Origin: VRUE01 sp963745915
Lineage (GTDB): Bacteria > Actinomycetota > Thermoleophilia > Solirubrobacterales > 70-9
NCBI GenBank assembly: GCA_963745915.1
Contig: CAVUZA010000002.1
Coordinates: 496,001-560,000 of the forward strand
DNA length: 64,000 nucleotides
Reading direction: 5' to 3'
Part shown: piece after piece, positions 19,037 to 30,919 of the stretch
How positions within the stretch are numbered: position 1 is the stretch's first letter
How the letters are laid out: every line of letters begins with the position of its first letter
Translations under genes and position numbers: made by a program
Notes under the pieces: model-generated
Database searches by the model: none
What the model saw: the letters and a program-made list of their open reading frames with translations, nothing else
What the model was told of the DNA's origin: nothing

Positions 19037-19351
19037 ATGCCTGCTGCAACCAAGAAAGCCAAGGACGCGGGCGCCGACCCAGGGCCGGTTGGGCGCACCA
19101 CTGAGTTCTCCGAGAAGGTGCTCGTGCAGATCCGCGACAGCCAGGAGAGCGCGATCGAGGCGGTCCGCAGCTTCATGGAGTCCGTCGACGATGCGCTGCC
19201 ACCGCACGGCGAGGGCCAGTCGCGGCGGCAAGAGGTGATCGACTCCGCGCTGGAGATGTCCGAGCGGCTGGTGCGGACGCAGTACGATTTCCTCACCAGC
19301 GTCGTGCGTGGCGCCAGCGAGGCGCTGGGCACATCGGAGAAAGGTGAGTAA
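19037..19351 (+). CDS. Phasin-like small helical protein
   Basis: A 104-residue protein with an Ala/Lys-rich N-terminus (MPAATKKAKDAGADP) and two amphipathic helices (FSEKVLVQIRDSQESAIEAVRSFMESV and ALEMSERLVRTQYDFLTSVVRG). The second strongly resembles the QYDFLTSVV segment common in actinobacterial phasin-like or granule-associated proteins. The ATG at 19037 has a good GGAGG upstream. It ends 9 bases before an alpha/beta hydrolase start, suggesting one transcript. A role on lipid or polyhydroxyalkanoate granules is inferred only. Confidence 0.6.
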   Translation: MPAATKKAKDAGADPGPVGRTTEFSEKVLVQIRDSQESAIEAVRSFMESVDDALPPHGEGQSRRQEVIDSALEMSERLVRTQYDFLTSVVRGASEALGTSEKGE

Positions 19352-19360
19352 ACCGACAAG

Positions 19361-20264
19361 GTGACCGCTCTAGAGGCAAGAAGCGAGACTATCCACGGCC
19401 GGCCGGTGTCCTACGCGCTGGCCGGCGAGGGTCCGGTGCTGCTGCTGATCCACGGGATGGGCGGCAACTTCGAAAACTGGGCCGAGGTGATCGAGCCCCT
19501 GGCCCGCACCCACACCGTGATCGCGCCGGACATGCCCGGTCACGGCGGTTCGGCGCCGGGCGGCGGCGACTACTCGGTCGGGGCGCTCGCCGCCACCATC
19601 CGCGACCTGCTCGCCACCCTCGGCCACCAGCGCGCCACCCTCGTCGGCCACTCGCTGGGCGGCGGGGTCGCGATGCAGTTCTCCTACCAGTTCCCGGAGA
19701 TGGTCGAGCGCCTGGTGCTCGTCTCCAGCGGCGGCCTCGGGCCGGAGGTGAGCCCGATCCTGCGCGCCGCGGCGCTCCCCGGCGCAGACCCCTTCATCAC
19801 CGTCACCGCCAGCATCGGCCAGCGGGTCGGGCCCCTGGTCGGGCGCGCCCTGACCGCGATCGGCCTGCGGCCCAACGCCGACGTCGCCGAGGTCCTGCGC
19901 GGCTACGGCAACGCTGACCGACCCGGCCCGCCGCGCCGCCTTCCTGGGGACCGTGCGCGCCGTGATCGGCACCGGCGGCCAGCGCGTCGACGCCACCGAC
20001 CGCCTCTACCTGGCCGAGGCGGTGCCGACGCTGATCCTCTGGGGCAGCCGCGACCCGATCATCCCCGCCCACCACGGCGAGGACGCGCACAAGCACATCC
20101 CGGGCAGCCGCCTCGAGATCTTCGAGGACGTCGGCCACATGCCGCAGATCGAGGCGCCGCTGCGCTTCGTCGTCACGCTCGAAGAGTTCCTCGCCGAGAC
20201 CGAGCCGGCGGGCCTCGACCGCGACGGCTGGCAGGGACTGATCCAGAACAGCGACGCGGCGTAG
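19361..20264 (+). CDS. Alpha/beta hydrolase (frameshifted)
   Basis: A serine hydrolase of the alpha/beta fold. The oxyanion-hole HGMGGNFENW, nucleophile elbow GHSLGGG, late acid SRDPIIPAHH and catalytic His in EDVGHMPQIE are all present. One extra A near 19910 (GGCAACGCTG for GGCACGCTG) shifts the frame between GYG and TLTDPARRAAFLGTV; repaired length is 300 residues. The GTG start at 19361 follows the phasin-like gene. Homologues act as esterases, haloperoxidases or poly-hydroxyalkanoate-related enzymes; the substrate is not evident. Confidence 0.78.
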
Positions 20265-20332
20265 GCATCCCGAGGCGCCGGGACCGGGTGGTCTGCCCCC
20301 GCGAGCCGGGGGGCGGTACCCTCGAAGAGGCC

Positions 20333-21773
20333 ATGGCAACCGTGCGGGAGGTGCAGGTTCCACCGCTTTCGCTTGAGCGAATGCGGAACTGATCGCGCCC
20401 GGAGACTGGGCCGAGCTGGAAACCGGGCTGGGACAGGCGCACTCGCTGCTCTCCGGGCGCCAGCTCTGGAACGTCAACTCGACCGCGGCCGGGGGCGGCG
20501 TCGCCGAGATGCTCTGGTCCTGGGTCGGGCTCGCGCGCGGGCTCGACATCGCGATGGGCTGGCTGACGATCTCCGGCACGCCGGAGTTCTTCACCCTGAC
20601 CAAGCGGCTGCACAACCGCCTGCACGGCGAGGACGGGGACGGCGGGCCGCTGGGCGAGGCCGAGCGCGAGACCTTCGAGCGCGTCGGCCGGGCCAACGCC
20701 GAGGCCGTGCTCGCCTCGCTCGGGCCTCGCGACGTCGTCTTCCTTCACGATCCCCAGACCGCGGGCCTGATCCCGCACATCGTCGGCACCGGGCGCACCG
20801 TGATCTGGCGCTGCCACGTCGGCGCCGACGACGACAACGAGCGCAGCAGGGAAGGCTGGGATTTCCTCGCCCCCTACATCACCGCCGTCGACGCCTGCGT
20901 CTTCTCGCGCGTTGCCTACGTGCCCGAATGCTGCCGCGACAGCGAGACGCCGGTCGCGATCGTCCCGCCCTCGATCGACGCGCTCTCGCCCAAGAACCAG
21001 GAGATGGAGCAGGCCCAGGTGCAGGCGATCCTCCGTCACACCGGCCTGCTCGCCGAGGACCACCGCGACGGCGCCGCCGCGGTCTTCGAGCGCCCGACCG
21101 GGGGCACCGGGCGGGTCGAGCGCCGCTGCCAGGTGATCGGCGACGCGCTTGCTGCCCGACGTCGACACGCCGCTGGTGGCGCAGGTCTCGCGCTGGGACC
21201 GGCTCAAGGACCCGATCGGGGTGATGCGCGGCTTCGCCGAGGCCATCCCCGGCGACGCGCCGCCCCACCTGATCCTCGCCGGCCCCAGCCTCGGCTCGGT
21301 CAGCGACGATCCCGACGGCGTCGCCGTCCTCGCCGAGACCGAGGCCGCCTGGCGCGCGCTCGACCCGCGCGTGCGCGCGCCGCGTCCACCTCGCCTGCCT
21401 GCCGATGGACAACCTCGAGGAGAACGCCGCGATCGTCAACGCCCTGCAGCGCCAGGCCACGGTCGTCGTCCAGAAGAGCCTCAAGGAGGGGTTCGGCCTG
21501 ACCGTGACCGAGGCGATGTGGAAGGCGCGGCCGGTGATCGCCAGCGCCACCGGCGGCATCCGCGACCAGATCGTCGACGGCGAGACCGGGCTGCTGCTGC
21601 CCGACCCGCTCGACCTCGACGCCTTCGGCGCGCTCGTCGTCGGCCTGCTCGGGGAGCCGGAGCGCGCGCGCCGGATCGGCGACGCGGCGCGCGAGAGCGT
21701 GCGCGGCTCCTTCCTCGAGAACCGCCACACCCTCCAGTACGTCGACCTGCTCGGGCGCCTGCTCGCGGAGTGA
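20333..21773 (+). CDS. GT4 trehalose synthase (TreT-like), three frameshifts
   Basis: A retaining glycosyltransferase that in characterised relatives makes trehalose from NDP-glucose and glucose. Diagnostic stretches are LWNVNSTAAGGGVAEML, FFTLTKRLHNRLHG, FLHDPQTAGLIPHI, VIWRCHVGAD, VPPSIDALSPKNQEM, VAQVSRWDRLKDPIG and the donor-binding KSLKEGFGLTVTEAMWKARPVIAS. The ATG at 20333 starts MATVREVQVPPLSLERMRN. The frame is broken by a missing C near 20390, an extra T near 21149 and an extra C near 21381. Correcting them gives exactly 480 codons, the normal length. It lies directly upstream of PPDK. Confidence 0.8.
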
Positions 21774-21823
21774 CCCCCCAGGGCCCGACAGGCACGGCTT
21801 CGAGCGGGCACGACCCGGCGCCG

Positions 21824-24478
<2,655 letters not shown>

Positions 24479-24481
24479 GGC

Positions 24482-24976
24482 TCAGGTAGGAGCCAAGCCC
24501 CGCGCGGCGCGGCGGCGCTCGGCTTCCAGGCGGCGCTGCTCGTGCTCGACCTGGCGCTTCAGCTGGCGCAGGGTGCGCTGCATCTGGCGCCGCACCACGT
24601 AGGCCGCCGCGATCTCGGCGATCAGGCCGGCGGGGCCGCCGCCGACCACGCCGTAGGCGAAGCGGAACTCGATCCGGCAGCGGCCCTCGCCGCGGGCGCG
24701 TATGCGCCAGCGGCCGCGGTGGTCGACCCCGGTCACCGAGTGCCAGGCGATGTCGAAGGGCTCGTTCCACTCGACCATCTCGACCAGGCCGCCGACCTCG
24801 GCGGCGCCGATCCGGACCAGGATCCGGTAGCGGGCGCCAAGCCCGTTGGGGTGCTCGCCGGCCACCTCCCAGTGGGTGATCCCGGACATGAAGCGCAGGT
24901 AGTTCTCGGGGTCCTCCAGGTAGTGCCAGACCGTCTCGTCCGGGGCGGCGACGTCGATCGACTGGTTGATCCTCAT
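24482..24976 (-). CDS. SRPBCC (START-like/polyketide-cyclase fold) protein
   Basis: A 164-residue protein with the SRPBCC opening MRINQSIDVAAPDETVWHYLEDPENYLRFMSGITHWEV, a family that encloses hydrophobic ligands in a helix-grip fold. The second half is basic and helical (RRQMQRTLRQLKRQVEHEQRRLEAERRRAAR), possibly a membrane- or lipid-associating tail. Its ATG overlaps the stop of the acyltransferase gene upstream (ATGA), so the two are coupled and a lipid ligand is plausible. Confidence 0.78.
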   Translation of the reverse strand: MRINQSIDVAAPDETVWHYLEDPENYLRFMSGITHWEVAGEHPNGLGARYRILVRIGAAEVGGLVEMVEWNEPFDIAWHSVTGVDHRGRWRIRARGEGRCRIEFRFAYGVVGGGPAGLIAEIAAAYVVRRQMQRTLRQLKRQVEHEQRRLEAERRRAARGLAPT

Positions 24977-25854
24977 CCGATCACCGGGAAGCGGCGCTCG
25001 GCGGCGAGGCCGTCGAGCGCCTCCTGCATCTGGGCGGTGACGTGCTCGTAGACCTCGTCGGGGTCGGGGTCGGGGCCGAACTCGCGCTCGAGGTCGATCG
25101 GCGGCAGGACCTCGATCGTGATCTTCGCCGGCAGCGGGATGTGGCCGGCGAAGTCGCCGACGTTGAGGCCCCAGGGCAGGGCGAGCGAGACCGGCAGCAC
25201 CTTGAGCCGGACCAGCCTGTCGAGCCGCAGCGCCTTGGCCAGGCCGGCGCCGCGGCTGAGGAAGAGGGCCGTCTCCTGGCCGCCGACCGAGACCACCGGG
25301 ACGATCGGCACGCCGGCGTCGAGCGCCAGGCGGATGAAGCCCTTGCGGCCGGCGAAGTCGATCCTGTTGCCCTCCCAGCTCGGCCGGTGGGTCTCCCAGT
25401 CGCCGCCCGGGTAGACGAGCACCGGGGCGCCGGCCGCGAGCGCCTGCTCGGCGTGCTCGTGAGAGGCGCTCATCGTCCCCGACTTGCGCAGCATCTTGCC
25501 GGCGACGGGCCAGGCGATCGCCAGGTTGTGGGCGAGCTGGTGGAAGGGGCGCTCGACCCCGAAGTAGGTCGAGAAGGCGAGCGAGAAGACGAAGGTGTCG
25601 ACGATGATGTTGCCGCCGGAGTGGTTGCCGACCAGCAGCACCGGGCGGTCGGCCGGGACGTTGCCGAGATCCCGCACCTCGGCCCGGAAGTAGAAGGTCG
25701 AGAGCAGCCAGAGCAGGGGCAGCGCCTCGCGCAGGTAATCGGGGTCGCGATCCTCCAGCCGGGCGCTGAGGCGGCCGGAGACCCGCTGCCGGGCAAAGCG
25801 CATCGCCGCCCCGGCAAGCGTCTGCGGCAGTCCGCGGCGCTCGTTGTAGTACAT
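24973..25854 (-). CDS. PlsC-type lysophospholipid/glycerolipid acyltransferase
   Basis: About 293 residues. The acyltransferase motifs are VLLVGNHSGGNIIVD (motif I with the catalytic His), VLVYPGGDWETHRP, and DAGVPIVPVVSVGGQETALFL (motif for acyl-donor contact). Such proteins move acyl groups to glycerol phosphates or diacylglycerol at the membrane. I chose the ATG at 25854 (MYYNERRG); the longer frame would run into the divergent aldehyde dehydrogenase gene. It forms an operon with the SRPBCC gene. Confidence 0.82.
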   Translation of the reverse strand: MYYNERRGLPQTLAGAAMRFARQRVSGRLSARLEDRDPDYLREALPLLWLLSTFYFRAEVRDLGNVPADRPVLLVGNHSGGNIIVDTFVFSLAFSTYFGVERPFHQLAHNLAIAWPVAGKMLRKSGTMSASHEHAEQALAAGAPVLVYPGGDWETHRPSWEGNRIDFAGRKGFIRLALDAGVPIVPVVSVGGQETALFLSRGAGLAKALRLDRLVRLKVLPVSLALPWGLNVGDFAGHIPLPAKITIEVLPPIDLEREFGPDPDPDEVYEHVTAQMQEALDGLAAERRFPVIG

Positions 25855-25903
25855 GCCAAGATCGTACGCCGACTGCGGCAGAGCGGTAGCCTGGCCTGCA
25901 CCG

Positions 25904-27394
25904 ATGCGCGACGAGGACGATCGCTCCACGGCGCTGCTGATCGGCGGCGAGCGGGTCGCGGGCGCGGGCGCGGCGCTGGCGGTCGAGAACCCTTACACGA
26001 CGGAGACGATCGCGACGCTGGGGGCGGCCTCGGCGGAGCAGGTCGGGGCGGCGGTGGCGGCGGCGCGGGAGGCCTGGCCGGGCTGGGCGGCGACCACGGC
26101 CGGCGAGCGCTGCGAGCTGCTGCACGAGGTCGCGCGGCGGCTGCGCGAGGGGGCCGAGGGGCTGGCGCGGACGATGACCGCCGAGGGCGGCAAGCCGCTG
26201 GTCGAGAACCGCGACGAGCTGGAGTGGACGGCGGCCGCCTTCGACTACTACGCCGAGATCGGCCGCGACCACGCGGGGCGGGTGATCCCGCCGATCGAGT
26301 CGAGCCAGCTGGCGCTGGTGGTCAAGGACCCGCTCGGGGTGGTCGGCTGCATCGTGCCCTGGAACTACCCGCTGCTGCTGCTCGCCTGGAAGGTGGCGCC
26401 GGCGCTGGCGGCCGGCAACTGCGTGGTCTGCAAGCCCTCCGAGCTGACCCCGCTCAGCACCCTGATGCTGGCGCCGGTCTTCGAGCACCTGCCGGCCGGG
26501 GTCGTCGGCCTGCTCGCCGGCGACGGCGAGGTCGGCGCGGCGCTCGCCGAGCACCCCGGCGTCGACTGCGTCGCCTTCACCGGCTCGGTCGCGACCGGGC
26601 GCAAGGTGGCCGCCGCCTGCACGCCGCGGATGGCGCGGATGAACCTGGAGATGGGCGGCAAGGACGCCTTCATCGTCTGCGCCGACGTGGCGCCGCGGCT
26701 CGAGGTCGCCGCCCGCGGCGGCGCCTGGGCGGCCTTCCTCAACGCCGGCCAGGTCTGCACCTCGGCCGAGCGCTTCTACGTCGCCGAGGAGGTCTTCGAC
26801 GAGTACGCCGCGGCCTTCGTCGAGCACACCCGCGGCCTGGTGCTGGGCGACCCCTTCGCGGTCGAGACCGACGTCGGGCCGATGGCCTCCGAGCCGCAGC
26901 GGGCCAAGGTCGTCGCCCAGCTCGAGGCGGCGGTCGCGGGCGGCGCCGAGCTGCTGACCGGCGGCGACCGCGGCGGCCAGCAGCGCGGCCACTTCCTCTC
27001 CCCCGCCGTGCTCACCGGCGCCGCCCCCGACAGCGCCCTGCTGACCGAGGAGACCTTCGGCCCGGTCGCGCCGCTGGTCCCGGTCGCCTCGCTGGAGGAG
27101 GCGATCGCGCTGGCCAACGGCACCGAGTTCGGGCTCGGCGCCAACGTCTACACCGCCGACCTCGAGAACGCGGTCCGCTGCATGCGCGAGCTGCGCGCGG
27201 GCACGGTCTGGATCAACGACCCGCTGACCGACAACGACGCCGGCCCCTTCGGCGGCTTCAAGCAGTCCGGCCTCGGCCGCGAGCTCGGCCGCGAGGGCCT
27301 CGAGGCCTTCCAGGAGACCAAGCACGTCCACATGGAGTCGAAGATCGAGCGCAAGGAATGGTGGTACCCGTACAGGGAGTACGGGGGCGGTTAG
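25904..27394 (+). CDS. Aldehyde dehydrogenase (NAD(P)+-dependent, betaine-aldehyde-like)
   Basis: A 496-residue ALDH. The cofactor and active-site motifs are VVGCIVPWNYPLLLL, CKPSELTPLS, FTGSVATGRKV, the general-base Glu in LEMGGKDAF and the catalytic Cys in NAGQVCTSAER. EETFGPVAPL and GPFGGFKQSGLGRELG complete the family pattern. The ATG at 25904 has the divergent acyltransferase start 49 bases away, so both promoters share that gap. Its TAG overlaps the TAA of the convergent methyltransferase. The substrate class resembles betaine or succinate-semialdehyde dehydrogenases but cannot be fixed. Confidence 0.9.
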   Translation: MRDEDDRSTALLIGGERVAGAGAALAVENPYTTETIATLGAASAEQVGAAVAAAREAWPGWAATTAGERCELLHEVARRLREGAEGLARTMTAEGGKPLVENRDELEWTAAAFDYYAEIGRDHAGRVIPPIESSQLALVVKDPLGVVGCIVPWNYPLLLLAWKVAPALAAGNCVVCKPSELTPLSTLMLAPVFEHLPAGVVGLLAGDGEVGAALAEHPGVDCVAFTGSVATGRKVAAACTPRMARMNLEMGGKDAFIVCADVAPRLEVAARGGAWAAFLNAGQVCTSAERFYVAEEVFDEYAAAFVEHTRGLVLGDPFAVETDVGPMASEPQRAKVVAQLEAAVAGGAELLTGGDRGGQQRGHFLSPAVLTGAAPDSALLTEETFGPVAPLVPVASLEEAIALANGTEFGLGANVYTADLENAVRCMRELRAGTVWINDPLTDNDAGPFGGFKQSGLGRELGREGLEAFQETKHVHMESKIERKEWWYPYREYGGG

Positions 27395-28029
27395 GTGCGC
27401 GCCGGCCTGACGCCGATCAGCAGGGCCATCTCCAGCCACTTCCAGTAGCAGTCGACGTCGTCGAAGCCGATCTCGCGCAGCCAGGAGAGCTGGGTCTCGA
27501 CCGGGAGGGTGCGGTCGGAGGGGTCCTCGTTCTCCAGGGGCTCGTCGATCGCGGCGAAGAAGGCGGCGTGCAGGCGCCGGGTGGGCGAGGCGACGTGCTC
27601 GAAGTTGGCGAAGACGCCGCCGGGCTCGAGCAGCGCGAAGGCCTCGGCGTAGAGCGAGCGCTTGCGATCGTCGGCGAGGTGGTGGATGGCGAAGGAGGAG
27701 ACGACGGCGTCGAAGCGGCCGAGCGCGGGCAGCGGGTCGTCGAGGTCGTGCTCGACCAGCTCGACGCCGTCGGCGCCGGCGAAGCGGCGGCGGGCGGCGG
27801 CCAGCATCGGCGCCGAGAAGTCGAGCCCGACGGCCTCCATCCGCGGCCGGTCGCGGCGCAGCAGGGCGAGCAGGCGGCCGTCGCCGGTGCCGACGTCCAG
27901 CACCCGACGGGCGTCGCGCGGCACGTGGTCGAGCAGCACCCCCTCGCCCTCGCGGCGGTGGGGAAAGTCGTCGGCCTGGGCCAGGTAGGCGTCGACCCGC
28001 TCGGTGTCGATCCACTCCTCCGAGGGCAT
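27391..28029 (-). CDS. Class I SAM-dependent methyltransferase
   Basis: A 212-residue methyltransferase. SAM-binding motif I is RRVLDVGTGDGRLLALL, with the acidic end of strand 2 in EAVGLDFSAPML. The later motif FDAVVSSFAIHHLADDRK is of the Methyltransf_25/ubiE-like group. The start is ATG 28029 (MPSEEW) or 28038. The target is unknown. Its stop codon overlaps that of the convergent aldehyde dehydrogenase. Confidence 0.82.
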   Translation of the reverse strand: MPSEEWIDTERVDAYLAQADDFPHRREGEGVLLDHVPRDARRVLDVGTGDGRLLALLRRDRPRMEAVGLDFSAPMLAAARRRFAGADGVELVEHDLDDPLPALGRFDAVVSSFAIHHLADDRKRSLYAEAFALLEPGGVFANFEHVASPTRRLHAAFFAAIDEPLENEDPSDRTLPVETQLSWLREIGFDDVDCYWKWLEMALLIGVRPART

Positions 28030-28082
28030 GGGCGGCATCTTTCCGGAACTTGTGGGCTGCCGCTGAGTTGGTATTCGCGTGG

Positions 28083-28251
28083 CTAGAGGCTTGATGGGGG
28101 TTAGGCGCGTGCGCGGGGGCGCCGCAGGCCAAGTTGGGCGCCGCACGCGGGCGAAGCGGGTAGTCGGGGCTACCCGCGAGGCCGTGGGTGGCGCCCAGCG
28201 CCGGCATGCGGCGTCATCCGTGTGCGTGGATAACCCACATCAAGCCTCTAG
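28083..28251. repeat. 169-base element with 21-bp inverted termini and inner stem-loops
   Basis: The ends 28083-28103 and 28231-28251 are inverted copies matching at 20 of 21 positions (core TAGAGGCTTGATG). Inside are an 8-bp stem CGCGTGCG/CGCACGCG (28106-28113 with 28142-28149) and an 8-bp stem GCGGGTAG/CTACCCGC (28156-28163 with 28170-28177). It fills most of the divergent gap between the methyltransferase and the secreted-protein gene. It could be a small mobile element (MITE-like) or a structured RNA. Confidence 0.55.
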
Positions 28252-28261
28252 GATCGCCGGC

Positions 28262-29560
28262 GTGACCGGCCGGACGGCAGGGGGCCAATCGACTCGGCGG
28301 GCGCGGCAGGGCGCCGGTGCCGCGCTGCTCGTCGCCCTGGCCCTGGCCCTGCTGCTTGCTCCGCAGGCCGCCTCCGCCGCCGACCGCTCGAAGCTCGGCG
28401 GGCGCGAAGCGCTCACCCCCGAGCCGATGACGCTCGCCTTCTGGGCCGGCGAGTCGGTCCCCGGCACCGACTGGGACGAGCCCGCGACCTACTGGAACCT
28501 GCGCGCCACCCGCACCTACACGCCGCGCGTCTGGCGGGTGCTGAGCCGCTACCGGATCCCGATCTACCTCAACCTCCGCTACAAGCGCGACTTCGGCCCG
28601 GTGCCCGCCGGCATGCCGCGGCGCAACGACGGCCTGCGCATCGTGCGCAAGGCGAACCGGCTCGGGGTGCCGGTCTGGGGCTGGGTCCTGATCCCCTTCA
28701 GCGACGGCTACTGGGCCTGGGAGGGGGCCGCCGCCGAGCAGTTCGAGGCGACGCGGGCGCTGGTCCGCTGGGCGCGCGAGAAGCGCCTGCGGCTGCGCGG
28801 CGTGGCGCTCGACCCCGAGCCGCGGCTGCGCACCCCGTTCGAGTCGACGGCGACGATCATGGGCGGCAACGCCGGCGGCGCCTCCTTCTCGGCCGTCTTC
28901 CAGCCGCGGATCGAACCGCTGGCCCAGTGCGCGGCGCTGCAGACCTACGCGCGGATCCCGCGCTGGGGCGAGCGCCACGGCGTTCGCGTCGCGGCGGCGC
29001 CGATGCCCGCGGCGCTCGACGACGTCGAGGACGGCCGCCTAGCGCTGCAGGACGCGGCCGACTTCATCCTCCCCCGCGGCCCCTGGCACGCGATCTACTT
29101 CCAGGTCTACCGCAGCGTCTTCAACTACTACTCGGGGCGCGATCCCGGCCCGGGGATCGTCTCCTCCTACTACCGCTCGGCCCAGGCGCAGTACGGCGCC
29201 GCCGGGCAGCTCAGCTTCGGCTCGACCGGCCGCGGCCCCTACAAGCGCTTCGCCGCGCTGCTTCACGACGTGCGGCTGGCGGCGACCCTGGGCGCCACCG
29301 AGCTGCCGCTCTACTCGCTCGAGCGCACCCTCAACGCCTACGGCGGCCCGAGCTCGATCGCCCGCCTCGCCCGCGCCGCCCAGCACCCCTTCGCCGGCCC
29401 GGCCGCGAGCAAGGCGATCAAGGCGACGACCGGCTCCGGCGCCCTGCGCGCCGCCGTGCGCCGCGCCGACCGCGCCGCCGCCAGCGCCACCCCCGGCATC
29501 ACCGCCGCCCGCGGCACCCGGATGAGCGCCAACGCCTGGCCCGACGGCTGCGGCGGCTGA
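28262..29560 (+). CDS. Secreted protein of unknown function, possible TIM-barrel
   Basis: The GTG start at 28262 gives a signal peptide (ALLVALALALLLAPQAASA). The mature region of ~390 residues is rich in aromatic motifs and beta/alpha alternation (IPIYLNLRYKRDFG, VPVWGWVLIPFSDGYWAWEG, LRGVALDPEPR, WHAIYFQVYRSVFNYYSG). VALDPEPR at a strand end and the layout suggest a glycoside-hydrolase-like barrel, but I cannot name a family. The longer frame from 28079 runs through the inverted-repeat element and is unlikely to be used. A hairpin follows the stop. Confidence 0.7.
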   Translation: MTGRTAGGQSTRRARQGAGAALLVALALALLLAPQAASAADRSKLGGREALTPEPMTLAFWAGESVPGTDWDEPATYWNLRATRTYTPRVWRVLSRYRIPIYLNLRYKRDFGPVPAGMPRRNDGLRIVRKANRLGVPVWGWVLIPFSDGYWAWEGAAAEQFEATRALVRWAREKRLRLRGVALDPEPRLRTPFESTATIMGGNAGGASFSAVFQPRIEPLAQCAALQTYARIPRWGERHGVRVAAAPMPAALDDVEDGRLALQDAADFILPRGPWHAIYFQVYRSVFNYYSGRDPGPGIVSSYYRSAQAQYGAAGQLSFGSTGRGPYKRFAALLHDVRLAATLGATELPLYSLERTLNAYGGPSSIARLARAAQHPFAGPAASKAIKATTGSGALRAAVRRADRAAASATPGITAARGTRMSANAWPDGCGG

Positions 29561-29570
29561 GCGGAGCGCC

Positions 29571-29614
29571 GCGTGACGCTTCGACCCCCACCAGCGGGGG
29601 TCAAAGCATCACGC
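29571..29614. terminator. 19-bp hairpin between convergent genes
   Basis: The arms 29571-29589 and 29596-29614 pair at 17 of 19 positions around a 6-base loop. It lies between the stop of the secreted-protein gene and that of the convergent Excalibur gene. The inner core CCCCC/GGGGGTCAAA and outer GTGA/TCAC resemble the hairpin at 37138. Bidirectional terminator inferred. Confidence 0.65.
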
Positions 29615-29630
29615 GGTCATTGCGGGACGT

Positions 29631-30863
29631 TCACTCGCAGCCGACGCCGTCGCCGTCGGCGTCGAGGCCGTGCGGGTCCGAGCCGGTGACCGAGACCGGA
29701 CCGCCGACTTCCGCGCAGTCGACGTCGGGCGGGTAGGTGGGGACGCAGGGCGAGTAGCCGGGCTCGCAGGCCGAGACCGCTTCGGCTTCTTCCGCTTCTT
29801 TCGCGGCCCGGCGCGCTTCTCGTTCAGCCTGCCGTTCTTCGCGTTCGACCTGGGCGGCGAGGCGGCGGGTGGAGCGTCGCACCGCGCCTTCGCTCCTGGC
29901 GAGGATCGCCCTGGCTTCACGCAGGCGCGCTTCGCTGCGGCGCAGCGCGCTTCGCGCCCGTCGCCGGGCGGCGAGCGGCTCGACCGCCCGCTGGCGCGCC
30001 GCGGCCGCGTCCGCGCTGGCCCGGGCCAGGCGCCGCGCGCCCGGCCCGCTGCGCAGGGAGTCGGCTTCCGCCTGTAGCCGGGGCGAGACCGGCTCGGATT
30101 CCGGATCGTCGCTGAAGGCCGCGCCCGCCAGCAGCAGAACCCCGAGCACGGCGAGGACCGACGCCGCGGCCCGCGACGCCCAGCTCGGCGGTCGGCGACC
30201 GTTCAGCAGAGGACTGGCCCCGTCGCGCTCGACCCGAAGCGAGTGCCGCGCCAGGAGGAGGGCCGCCGGCATGACGAAGCCGAGGCCGAGGAGCAGCGCC
30301 CCGATCGCCGCCGCAACCCCGGAAGATGCCATCAGGGCGGCGCCGATGACGATCGCGACGAAGCCGCCACCGAGGCAGAGGGGGGCGAGCGTCTGCACCC
30401 GCTCGAGACCGGCCAGGGCGGCGACGGGGGGCGAGGTGCGAAACCAGCGCCAGGCGAAGGCGAGCGCAGCGCCGACGAGCAGAGCCAGCCCGAGGCCGAT
30501 CCCGGTGGCGACTTCCTGGTCGTGGTCTTCGTCCGCCTGCTGGCGGTCGGCTTCCAGCCCGGCGATCCGCACCCGCGCCTGCCGCTGCTTTGCCGCCAGC
30601 CTGGCCCGCTGCCCGCGCGCCGCCGCGGTCGCACGCCGCGCTTCGGCCGCCAGGGGCGCCGCCCGCCGGGACGCCGCCCCATACTCCGTCCGCGCCTCGT
30701 CGGCGGCCGACTGCCTGGCCGCGACGCGCGCTTCGGCGCTCGAGAGTCGCGCTTCGGCTTCGCTCAGCTCCGCCGCCGGTTCGGCCGCGATCGCCGAGCC
30801 GGCGATCGCCAGCGATGCGAGCAGCCCGCACAGAACCCAGCCGGCGCCTCGAGTCTTGGTCAC
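29631..30863 (-). CDS. Membrane-anchored coiled-coil protein with Excalibur domain
   Basis: A 410-residue protein. A signal peptide (LLASLAIAGSAIA) is followed by an Ala/Arg/Glu-rich helical segment (about residues 30-120). Three or four transmembrane helices follow (about residues 122-240), then a second long charged coiled coil (RRSEARLREARAILARSEGAVRRSTRRL...). The end is an Excalibur calcium-binding domain, DCAEVGGPVSVTGSDPHGLDADGDGVGCE, with its paired Cys and the DxDGDGxGCE motif. It is probably a cell-envelope protein; the function is unknown. Confidence 0.8.
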   Translation of the reverse strand: MTKTRGAGWVLCGLLASLAIAGSAIAAEPAAELSEAEARLSSAEARVAARQSAADEARTEYGAASRRAAPLAAEARRATAAARGQRARLAAKQRQARVRIAGLEADRQQADEDHDQEVATGIGLGLALLVGAALAFAWRWFRTSPPVAALAGLERVQTLAPLCLGGGFVAIVIGAALMASSGVAAAIGALLLGLGFVMPAALLLARHSLRVERDGASPLLNGRRPPSWASRAAASVLAVLGVLLLAGAAFSDDPESEPVSPRLQAEADSLRSGPGARRLARASADAAAARQRAVEPLAARRRARSALRRSEARLREARAILARSEGAVRRSTRRLAAQVEREERQAEREARRAAKEAEEAEAVSACEPGYSPCVPTYPPDVDCAEVGGPVSVTGSDPHGLDADGDGVGCE

Positions 30864-30919
30864 GCCCGTCCCCTCCCTGTGACGACCGCCCGTCCGGGCG
30901 ATCTATTGGAACGGGAACG

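Noticed and set aside
24482..28207. A 1241-codon open frame on the minus strand
   Set aside because: It runs antisense through the aldehyde dehydrogenase and methyltransferase genes. Only its last ~164 codons (SRPBCC protein) are real; the rest is a high-GC shadow.
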